DNA of 64,000 nucleotides from Pedobacter chitinilyticus. Its GTDB lineage: Bacteria > Bacteroidota > Bacteroidia > Sphingobacteriales > Sphingobacteriaceae. The notes under the pieces were generated by a model. The model saw only the letters and a program-made list of their open reading frames with translations, was not told where the DNA came from and did not search any database. The DNA lies in contig NZ_QMHN01000002.1 in the NCBI RefSeq assembly GCF_003313385.1, forward strand, positions 134,603-198,602, written 5' to 3'. Below, one piece after another: positions 7,696 to 14,075 of this stretch (positions within the stretch are counted from its first letter, which is position 1; each line of letters starts with the position of its first letter). The position numbers and the translations under genes are program-made.

Positions 7696-9318
7696 TTATT
7701 TCCTTGAAACCTTTCGAACGATGGTTTCGCCGTTGCCAATGATTCGGATAAGGTAGACACCTTTTGGGCTGGATGACAGATCAAACGATATCCGCTCCTC
7801 TCCTGCCGAAATCTTCTTTGTTGCCATTACCTTTCCCGAAAGATCGGTCAACTCTGCACGCTCAAATCTTCCAGCGCCAAGGTCCACCGTTGCCGTCCCC
7901 GTCGTCGGGTTCGGATATGCGGCAAAGGCGCCTCCCAAAAAAGAAATGTGGGCAGCACCTTCGGCAAGATCAGCCATCGTGCCGTCGTCATCGAGCTGCG
8001 AAAGACGATAGTAGTTGTTTCCGTTGCGGGGAAAACGATCGGTGAAGGTATAGATTTCTGCCACTCCTGCAGCAACCTCCCCCACTTTGGTAAACTCGCC
8101 GCCATCGCCCTTTCTATGGATGATAAACGCTTTGTTGTTGCGCTGCTGGGCTACCCTCCAGGTAAGCCTCACGCTGTTGCCGGCATCGGCCTTTGCCGAA
8201 AAATCGATCAGACGAACAGGTAGCGTACCTGAGATTGGTCCTCTTAGCGCACTCTCCACCGCAGTTCCCGCAACCGATCCATCGTTGACCGTAACCTGGA
8301 AACTGATGAACTTGTTCACATCAGCAGCCGTAAGGACATAGGTTTTGGTAACTGGTGCCAGCTGTACCTTGTTCAGGCCACTGCCGTTATCTGACCGGAA
8401 CCATTTGAACGTTGAGCCCGTCTCCGCATCGCCGTCCGTATCTGTATAGGTATATGCGCCTGTGAGCGTCTCTCCCAGCTCCAGCGTTCCGGTATGGCTT
8501 ACGGCACTGGCCGTTGGGACCGTATTGAAGATCGGATTGGTACCGGGAAAGGAACCGGTGGCAGAACCGGGCACGAGGTCGTAAGTGACCGCATCGTCGC
8601 TCCCCCAGTTTGATCTATTGCAGATCCTTGCCAGCATATCGGCTTTGGTACCACCCACGGCTCCGGTATAGGCGTAGTTGTCCAGCGAGGAAACCGTCGT
8701 AGTGGGAAAACCGATCGCATTGGTCCCGTTGGCCAGTCCCGTGGGAAGGTTGCTTAACGAGTTGCCAGAGGTGGCCGTGGTGTTCCAGCCATTGACCACA
8801 TCGGCGCCAAGGTTACCTGCATTGAAACCGAAGATAAATGTCGGTGAGGCCAGCGAACCCTGGTAGATCAGTACCTGATCGCCATTGGTACCGAACGGCG
8901 AGGCAGTGGCGGTACTGGTCCAGCCGTTGACCACGGTCAGTGTCCCCACCGCTGGAGATGAAACAACAGATGGCGACGCGCCCGACGTGATCGCAAAACG
9001 GATGACCGTTCCCTTTTTGATAACACCCGTGGTCGTCCAACTGAAGATGCCTTCGGTGGTGATGTCCGCCATAAAAGAGCCACCAGAAGTGGCCGTCCAG
9101 CCCTTGTCGGTAATAAAGATCGTTTCCCCCGAATTGATCGTTGCCAGTGTCACCACTGCAAAATCCTTGGTAGTCGTTGAACCATCGCTATTATAGCCGA
9201 CAACTGCAATGTCGCCGACGCCCACTGTGGCCCAGGCGGATTGGGATGCCGCCCCCAGCATTGTCAGGAGCATTGCCCCCAGCAGCTTTTTAGCTGCGCT
9301 TTTGTAATCTTTCATCAT
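7696..9318 (-). CDS. Large T9SS-exported surface protein of unknown function
   Basis: 540 residues. A signal peptide is visible (hydrophobic stretch about residues 12-30, ending SAWA). The N-terminal 230 residues are a Thr/Ser/Gly-rich beta domain that I cannot name. Residues of about 265-365 resemble an immunoglobulin-like or cadherin-like repeat (TDTDGDAETGSTFKWF). A further beta-sandwich follows, and the end is a T9SS type A sorting domain with YPNPTTG near residue 465 and a terminal IVRKVSRK. It should be displayed on or released from the cell surface. The start codon is one of two adjacent ATGs. A terminator-like hairpin sits 35 bases upstream of the start. Codon use matches the rest of the island. 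Confidence 0.8.
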   Translation of the reverse strand: MMKDYKSAAKKLLGAMLLTMLGAASQSAWATVGVGDIAVVGYNSDGSTTTKDFAVVTLATINSGETIFITDKGWTATSGGSFMADITTEGIFSWTTTGVIKKGTVIRFAITSGASPSVVSSPAVGTLTVVNGWTSTATASPFGTNGDQVLIYQGSLASPTFIFGFNAGNLGADVVNGWNTTATSGNSLSNLPTGLANGTNAIGFPTTTVSSLDNYAYTGAVGGTKADMLARICNRSNWGSDDAVTYDLVPGSATGSFPGTNPIFNTVPTASAVSHTGTLELGETLTGAYTYTDTDGDAETGSTFKWFRSDNGSGLNKVQLAPVTKTYVLTAADVNKFISFQVTVNDGSVAGTAVESALRGPISGTLPVRLIDFSAKADAGNSVRLTWRVAQQRNNKAFIIHRKGDGGEFTKVGEVAAGVAEIYTFTDRFPRNGNNYYRLSQLDDDGTMADLAEGAAHISFLGGAFAAYPNPTTGTATVDLGAGRFERAELTDLSGKVMATKKISAGEERISFDLSSSPKGVYLIRIIGNGETIVRKVSRK

Positions 9319-9619
9319 TGTGATATGTATTTGGGTTTTGAAAAAAATGCATAAAAAAAGGCCTGCATCCGTATGCAGGCCTTGTATGGTTTACACGAAA
9401 AAAAATTGTTCAATAGGATTCCAGTGATCGATAGTCCACTATCAAATCCATACCTGATCAGGGCCGGTGGTGAGATACGCAACATTAATTTCAGAGCTAT
9501 TGAGAGTAAAGCTATGAATAAAATTACAGACGGAAGAAAATTAACACAGTGAAAATGTTTCTCCTTCTCAAGCCCAGAAAAACCCTCGCAATATGCATGC
9601 TATACACGGACAGGTCGCC
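9319..9619. other. Intergenic stretch upstream of the T9SS protein gene
   Basis: It contains the terminator-like hairpin at 9353-9383. No clear TAnnTTTG promoter was found between that hairpin and the start codon, and there is no small gene I can support. Confidence 0.5.
9353..9383 (-). terminator. Strong minus-strand terminator in the leader of the T9SS protein gene
   Basis: AAGGCCTGCAT (9358-9368) and ATGCAGGCCTT (9373-9383) form a perfect 11-bp stem with loop CCGT. On the minus strand it runs into seven T. It may end the transcript of the gene at 9620-10336, or, if the promoter lies upstream, act as an attenuator for the gene starting at 9318. Confidence 0.8.
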
Positions 9620-10336
9620 CTACTTGGTTTTCGTTTGCTTTTGGATTGATCGCATGATATCCTCAGCCCAACGATCGATCCTTTCCACCGCGGTACCATC
9701 ACGGCGGCGTGCCTGTTGGAAAAGGACAAACTTTTCACGCTCCAGCTCCCAGTCCTTCAGCGTGAAGATCCGTTCGGTAACCTTTCTTTTCGTGCTCACA
9801 TAGTCGTACAGATCCTGGTACGGCAACAGCCCGCTCAGGGTCTTTTGTATTTCCTTTACCGTACCTGGCCTGATCAATTGGTACAGTTCCTGTAATAGAT
9901 CATATAGGATCGTACTGGGTGCAGAGGCAAGAACGGCCTTACCAATGCTCGGCAGCCCGATCTCGGAAAAATGTAACGAGAGCACCAGCCTCAGTCCCTC
10001 TTCCATCGACATACAGAGATCCGTCGTGTAGTAGGCATATTTCAGTTTGAACTCTTCGAGGGAAAAATCATCCGAACAGCTATTGATCGCATAGGAAAGA
10101 TGTTCGTTCTCGACCCTATCAGCAAAGCTCATCAAAGGCACGATTCTTTTACCGTTCCTACTTTCCTGGAACCTCGGTGCAGAAAGCAGTTCGTAGATGG
10201 CGCTCTTGAAATAGATCGGCCTTCGCTGATAGGTCACCTGGCAATACAAGGGATGGCTATTCCTGCCATGGAACGGCACCTCTTTCAACCATTGGTTGAG
10301 ATAGGTCTTATAGCTAACCTTATACTTCTTTGCCAT
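9620..10336 (-). CDS. Unknown protein of the integrated element
   Basis: The ATG at 10336 (MAKKYKVSYK) was chosen because the upstream extension is a hydrophobic stretch read from the AT-rich control region. The product is 238 residues, mostly alpha-helical, basic at both ends, without signal peptide or membrane segment. Near residue 190 there is a Lys/Arg-rich patch (STKRKVTER), followed by an amphipathic helix, so nucleic acid binding is possible. I do not recognise the family. It is divergent from the recombinase side, with a perfect inverted repeat in the shared control region, which suggests a regulator or accessory factor of the element. This is inference. Confidence 0.65.
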   Translation of the reverse strand: MAKKYKVSYKTYLNQWLKEVPFHGRNSHPLYCQVTYQRRPIYFKSAIYELLSAPRFQESRNGKRIVPLMSFADRVENEHLSYAINSCSDDFSLEEFKLKYAYYTTDLCMSMEEGLRLVLSLHFSEIGLPSIGKAVLASAPSTILYDLLQELYQLIRPGTVKEIQKTLSGLLPYQDLYDYVSTKRKVTERIFTLKDWELEREKFVLFQQARRRDGTAVERIDRWAEDIMRSIQKQTKTK

Positions 10337-10363
10337 GGCTAAAAATAATAAAAATACCAACCG

Positions 10364-10405
10364 ATAAAATGTTATAATATATTTCATTTCATAGTAACAT
10401 TTTAT
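10364..10405. promoter_or_regulatory. Candidate operator: perfect 11-bp inverted repeat in the divergent promoter region
   Basis: ATAAAATGTTA (10364-10374) and TAACATTTTAT (10395-10405) are exact inverse copies separated by 20 bases. They lie between the unknown gene starting at 10336 (minus) and the small gene starting at 10442 (plus). Position and symmetry fit a dimeric repressor site or a site shared by both promoters. Confidence 0.5.
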
Positions 10406-10441
10406 TATATTCGTACTGCTAAGCAGCAGGAGGATAGTGTG

Positions 10442-10600
10442 ATGGATAAGATGAAGAAAGGTTCTTCCGGGCAGGAGGTCATGGAGGGAGACTGCCCAAA
10501 CTTTGGGAAAAGCGAACTGCAGCTATTGGAGCTCGTCGCGCAGATCATTGTGGAAATGGTAATGGAGGACGACAGCGAAGAGAAAAAACGGCCGGGCTGA
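10442..10600 (+). CDS. Small acidic protein, 52 aa, first gene before the recombinase
   Basis: An ATG with a strong AGGAGG ribosome site (10428-10433, eight bases upstream), which is unusual for this phylum, opens a 52-codon frame ending in TGA at 10598. The product starts MDKMKKGSSG, has a short hydrophobic/acidic helix (LQLLELVAQIIVEMVMED) and a charged tail. It is too short for a domain call. It precedes the decayed recombinase fragment and the recombinase on the same strand, so it may belong to the integration module. The good ribosome site and codon use support it as real. Confidence 0.5.
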   Translation: MDKMKKGSSGQEVMEGDCPNFGKSELQLLELVAQIIVEMVMEDDSEEKKRPG

Positions 10601-10659
10601 TCAACAATTTAGCCCGATCGGGAAAACAGAAAACAATTTAATACGGCTAAAAAGCAATT

Positions 10660-10833
10660 ATGGTCGCGACAAAAAAAACCGTTGGCTACCTTGGAACAGG
10701 CAGCTGCAATCAACCAAAATCCTCGTCTGAACATCAGCTTGATTCGATGAAGAATTATTGTCTTGAGAACGCACTAAAGCTCATGAGCATCTACGGCGAT
10801 ACCGCACGAAAACAACCAAATGATAAGGAGTAA
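10660..10833 (+). CDS. 57-aa serine-recombinase N-terminal fragment, likely inactive
   Basis: The peptide starts MVATKKTVGY and aligns without gaps to the first 45 residues of the adjacent recombinase: shared GY, HQ, a full KNYC, then N, L and D at matching places. The active-site strand reads GYLGTGS in place of GYRRLS, so the conserved Arg is lost and catalysis is not expected. The frame closes at TAA 10831, five bases before the recombinase ATG, and its last codons provide the GGAG ribosome site for that gene. It is either a remnant of a tandem duplication or a small protein kept to bind the recombinase or its sites. Confidence 0.55.
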   Translation: MVATKKTVGYLGTGSCNQPKSSSEHQLDSMKNYCLENALKLMSIYGDTARKQPNDKE

Positions 10834-10838
10834 AATAT

Positions 10839-12449
10839 ATGACCAGAACGAACAGGGCTATAGGCTATAGGAGGCTAAGTGATAAGGACCAGTCAAAGTA
10901 TTCATTGGCGCATCAGGATGAAGCGATCAAGAACTACTGCAGCAGGAATGGTCTTGAGCTCATCAACATGTTTACCGACAACGGCGAATGCAGCGATACG
11001 TTTGATAGGGCCGATTACCGCGCACTGGAAGCCTTTATCAAAAAGAACAAGGGCGAGGCAGGATATCTTATCGTAATGCACCACGACAGATTTTCAAGAA
11101 ATCTTCCCGAGGCACTCATGAAGATAGATGAGCTGGAAAGCAAATACCGCATCAAGGTATTGGCAACAAGCGAAGATGTAAATCTTGATACAAAAGATCC
11201 CGCTGTCTTTATGCAGAGAGCATTCAATTACCTTATGGCCAACTCCGAACTGCTACGAATCAGGCAGCGCACCAAAGATGGAATTCGGATGGCACAATCC
11301 CAGGGCCGGTTCGTCAATGTCGCACCATTTGGATATATCAACGCACGGGATGCAGAAGGCAAGAGCGTCCTTCTAATTGATGATGCAAAAGCGCTGATCG
11401 TTAAGATGGTCTTTGAGGAGTATCTATTGGGTACCCCTATCTATCTTATCTATGATATGGCAAAGAAAATGGGCTTTACCAGAACGGGAAATAGCGCCAT
11501 CCATAATCTTTTAAACAACAGTCTATATGCTGGCCTTGTAAAAGTCAATGGTGATCGGAAAAACCCCGATAAGCTTGTCAAGGGAATTCACCAGCCTATC
11601 ATAAAGGAAGCTGACTACTGGCTTGCCCAGGAATACCTTGGCAACAAACGACCTTCAAAGACGCAGCCAAGGGATGAATTCCCGTTGCGGGGAATATTGA
11701 AATGTTGGTGCGGCAATAGTATGACGGCAGGATATTCAAAAGGTCGTAAGCAATACTATCTCTACTATAGATGCACAGTTCACGGTGGTTGCAACATACC
11801 AGGTAATATGTTGCATGAAAAGTTCGAGGAACTACTTCAATTACTTAGCTTCAGCCAGCACCAGGTTGACCATATCAGGCAAAGATGTCTGGCACTATTA
11901 AACGATGCAACTAAGAACCAAACCACCTTATTGGCTTCAAGAGAAAAACAGCTGAAAGACATCGCTAACAAAATTGATAAACTCGAAGAGCGTTTGATGA
12001 ATGATGAGATCAACGCAGATACCTACAAAAAATGGCAACGTAAATTCTCACAGGACAAAGCACTTTTGTTCGACGAAATTGAAAGCAGCAGAAGTGGACA
12101 GAGAGAGCAAAAACTCAAAAAGCTAAATCGTTTACTTCCCCTGATGAGCAACATAAGAATGATCTATTCTAATGCTACCCTTTCACGTAAGCAATCTTTA
12201 ATTCGGGGTGTGTTCAAACATAATCTCACGTACGTCGATGGTACGTTTAGAACCGCTTCCATCGAACCAGCATTCCGAGATAACGCATTGATAGCCAATA
12301 AAAAAGGCCTCCTCGAAATCGAAGAGGCCAAAGACATTTGGGATGAAATCCCATCCAGTACCCAGAAGCAGATTCGAACTGCCACGCCGTTGCCAGCGCC
12401 ACCCCCTCAAGATGGTGCGTCTACCAATTTCGCCACCTGGGTATCTTAA
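10839..12449 (+). CDS. Large serine recombinase (integrase) whose 3' end crosses tRNA-Leu
   Basis: 536 residues. The N-terminal resolvase/invertase domain (about 1-150) has the active site GYRRLS (catalytic Ser14) and the HHDRFSRN motif near residue 84. The Recombinase domain follows (about 160-280, PFGYIN onward), then a zinc ribbon with CWCGN near 288 and YRCTVHGGC near 310, and a coiled coil at about 360-410. This is the build of the large serine integrases that join attP and attB in one direction and need an excision factor to reverse. The last 30 residues (from about 507) are the reverse reading of tRNA-Leu(GAG) and are Pro/Ala-rich, unlike the rest. The tail would change on excision. 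No frameshift; probably active. Confidence 0.92.
   Translation: MTRTNRAIGYRRLSDKDQSKYSLAHQDEAIKNYCSRNGLELINMFTDNGECSDTFDRADYRALEAFIKKNKGEAGYLIVMHHDRFSRNLPEALMKIDELESKYRIKVLATSEDVNLDTKDPAVFMQRAFNYLMANSELLRIRQRTKDGIRMAQSQGRFVNVAPFGYINARDAEGKSVLLIDDAKALIVKMVFEEYLLGTPIYLIYDMAKKMGFTRTGNSAIHNLLNNSLYAGLVKVNGDRKNPDKLVKGIHQPIIKEADYWLAQEYLGNKRPSKTQPRDEFPLRGILKCWCGNSMTAGYSKGRKQYYLYYRCTVHGGCNIPGNMLHEKFEELLQLLSFSQHQVDHIRQRCLALLNDATKNQTTLLASREKQLKDIANKIDKLEERLMNDEINADTYKKWQRKFSQDKALLFDEIESSRSGQREQKLKKLNRLLPLMSNIRMIYSNATLSRKQSLIRGVFKHNLTYVDGTFRTASIEPAFRDNALIANKKGLLEIEEAKDIWDEIPSSTQKQIRTATPLPAPPPQDGASTNFATWVS
12300..12329 (-). terminator. Terminator of tRNA-Leu(GAG), inside the recombinase gene
   Basis: GGCCTC (12306-12311) pairs with GAGGCC (12324-12329), extended by a partial inner stem. 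On the minus strand it is followed by six T. It lies 30 bases after the tRNA 3' end and within codons of the recombinase, so the segment serves both strands. Confidence 0.75.
12359..12442 (-). tRNA. tRNA-Leu (anticodon GAG), attachment site of the element
   Basis: Read on the minus strand it folds fully: acceptor ACCCAGG with TCTGGGT, D arm GCG/CGC with loop AAATTGGTAGA, anticodon arm CCATC/GGTGG with loop TTGAGGG (anticodon GAG), a long variable arm typical of Leu, T arm with TTCGAAT, and discriminator A. The 3' CCA is not encoded (the next bases are CTG), unlike the second tRNA-Leu of this window at 39,363. All arms are intact, so it should work. The serine recombinase gene runs antisense through the whole tRNA. 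Confidence 0.93.
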
Positions 12450-12454
12450 TGCTG

Positions 12455-12462
12455 CAAAGATA
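12455..12462 (-). promoter_or_regulatory. -7 box of tRNA-Leu(GAG)
   Basis: TATCTTTG on the minus strand matches the Bacteroidota TAnnTTTG box. It ends 12 bases before the tRNA 5' end, which suits a start just upstream of the mature RNA. No clear -33 TTTG was seen. Confidence 0.6.
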
Positions 12463-12547
12463 TCATTTGAATTGAAAAAAATACAGGAATATCAAATTGT
12501 TTTTAGCATCCCAACAAACTAAACAACTAACCAACTAAAAAACCAAA

Positions 12548-13309
12548 CTACAACTCAATAGTCAAGCCATCGTAAGCCAGCTTAATGTGAGCTGGCAATT
12601 CCTTGCTCACTTCGGCATGTAAACCCAAGTTGTGGCTAATGTGGGTAAAATAAGTCATCTCTGCCCCTACTTTATTCGCTAGTTCAATCGCTTCAGAAAA
12701 AGTTAAATGAGAAATATGGTCCTCCTTCTGCAGGGCATTCAACACCAAAACCTTGGTTCCTTTTATTTTCTCCAAAGATGCTTCACTAATGGTTTTGGCA
12801 TCCGTGATGTAGGTAAAATCCCCAATCCTGTAGCCTAAAATGGGCAATTTATAGTGCATTACCTCAAATGGAACGATGGTGTTTTCCCCAATAGCAAAGG
12901 GTTCATCAGTAATGGTATGCAAGTTAATTTGTGGCAGACCATGGTATTTAGTATCTGCGAAAATATATTGGAATTCTCTTTTTAAAGCCTCTTGTACCCG
13001 TTCAGTTGCATAAATATCTATCCGTTTTTTAAGGATATAGTTATAGGGGCGAATATCATCCAATCCCGCCACGTGATCTTTATGCTCGTGCGTATAAAGA
13101 ATGGCATCCAGATCATCAACCCCTGCCCGAAGCATTTGGTATCTGAAATCAGGGCCGCTGTCAATCACGATACTTTTATCGGCTGTCTTTACCCAAACAG
13201 AAACCCTTAATCGTTGATCTTTTTTATCGGCAGACTGGCATACTACACATTTACAACCAATTACTGGAATGCCTTGTGATGTGCCCGTACCTAAAAAAGT
13301 AATCTTCAA
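12548..13309 (-). CDS. Metallo-beta-lactamase fold hydrolase, PhnP-like
   Basis: 253 residues with the metal-binding signature THEHKDHVAGLDD near residue 74 (HxHxDH), an early FLGTGTSQGIP strand and a CKCVVC cysteine pair near residue 20. That pair is typical of the PhnP/YcbJ group, phosphoribosyl 1,2-cyclic phosphodiesterases that bind an extra zinc. There is no C-P lyase operon nearby, so the natural substrate is unclear, as for most relatives. Cytoplasmic. It is the first core gene beyond the island, and base composition drops to the lower G+C of the rest of the window. Confidence 0.85.
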   Translation of the reverse strand: MKITFLGTGTSQGIPVIGCKCVVCQSADKKDQRLRVSVWVKTADKSIVIDSGPDFRYQMLRAGVDDLDAILYTHEHKDHVAGLDDIRPYNYILKKRIDIYATERVQEALKREFQYIFADTKYHGLPQINLHTITDEPFAIGENTIVPFEVMHYKLPILGYRIGDFTYITDAKTISEASLEKIKGTKVLVLNALQKEDHISHLTFSEAIELANKVGAEMTYFTHISHNLGLHAEVSKELPAHIKLAYDGLTIEL

Positions 13310-13341
13310 AATAGTTGTTTTACGTGATTTTCGAAGATAAT

Positions 13342-13376
13342 AAAAAAGGGCTTAAGCTACTAGCCTAAACCCTTTT
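13342..13376 (-). terminator. Terminator after lolA
   Basis: AAAAGGG and CCCTTTT (13344-13350 / 13370-13376) with an inner stem form a hairpin, and the minus strand continues with T. It lies 26 bases after the lolA stop. Confidence 0.75.
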
Positions 13377-13401
13377 CGATGTATAATTAATTTTAATTCA
13401 G

Positions 13402-14052
13402 TTACCTCAAATCAACCACTTCAACCCCTGGATATTTTTTGGCATCAAAAGCAAAGGTAGTTTCAGGAACTTTAACGTTGGGTGAAAACGTTTTTACATT
13501 GTACGTGTAAGTATTACCATTTTTCTCAAAAATCACAATGTTGGCAATTTGTTTAGCCGCTTTATCAATGCTCAAACGCACTTTAAATACATTTTTCTTG
13601 ATATCTGTCGGTGATAAGTCAATCATTTGATAAACCTTTGAACCTACTTTTTGCTCGCCAGTATAAATGTACTTGAAGCCTTTTTCGTAAATGGTAAATA
13701 TTTTGGCAGGATTTAAGGCTTCGCCGCTAGGATCAACATTAGAAACCTGTACTTCTTTATCGTTTTTCAAGTAAGTCCATTGCACCTTACCATCGCTAAT
13801 CAACTCTTGGTTAGTCATAGCTACTTTATATTTATTGGCGTTAGCTTTTACGTATAAAGTACCTTGTTGTGTTTCTTTTACCTTGGCTTGCTTATTATCC
13901 AACGTAAAGGTAAAATCAGTTTTCACCACATCATACGAACGGTATTTCTTACTTACTTCTGCTAAAATTGCTTTGGCTTTTGGATCTGTTTGTGCTGATG
14001 CTACCGAAGCAAAAACACCTAGTGCTAAAAACGCTATGATTGCTCTCTTCAT
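13402..14052 (-). CDS. lolA: Outer-membrane lipoprotein carrier protein LolA-like
   Basis: 216 residues with a cleavable signal peptide (MKRAIIAFLALGVFASVASAQ). The mature part follows the LolA half-barrel pattern: an early helix (KAKAILAEVSKKY), then a beta sheet with DFTFTL and GTLYVKA, and the central YEKGFKYIYTGE. LolA shuttles lipoproteins through the periplasm from the LolCDE transporter to the outer membrane. It follows ftsK by 23 bases on the same strand, a pairing frequent in Bacteroidota and in many other bacteria, so they are probably co-transcribed. The terminator at 13342 closes the unit. Confidence 0.88.
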   Translation of the reverse strand: MKRAIIAFLALGVFASVASAQTDPKAKAILAEVSKKYRSYDVVKTDFTFTLDNKQAKVKETQQGTLYVKANANKYKVAMTNQELISDGKVQWTYLKNDKEVQVSNVDPSGEALNPAKIFTIYEKGFKYIYTGEQKVGSKVYQMIDLSPTDIKKNVFKVRLSIDKAAKQIANIVIFEKNGNTYTYNVKTFSPNVKVPETTFAFDAKKYPGVEVVDLR

Positions 14053-14075
14053 TTTATCTATTATTCTAAATTCTT

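Larger units (their letters stand above)
1..12359. mobile_element. Right part of an integrated element (genomic island) ending at tRNA-Leu(GAG)
   Basis: The stretch carries accessory genes (helicase, secreted protease operon, T9SS protein, serine recombinase) and uses visibly more G/C-ending codons than the core genes that start at 12,548. Its right edge coincides with the 3' end of tRNA-Leu(GAG), and the recombinase gene lies at that edge, as in many integrative elements. The left edge and a second copy of the attachment sequence would lie outside the window, so the total size is unknown. The boundary is inferred from recombinase position, tRNA overlap and base composition; no direct repeat could be confirmed. 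Confidence 0.6.
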
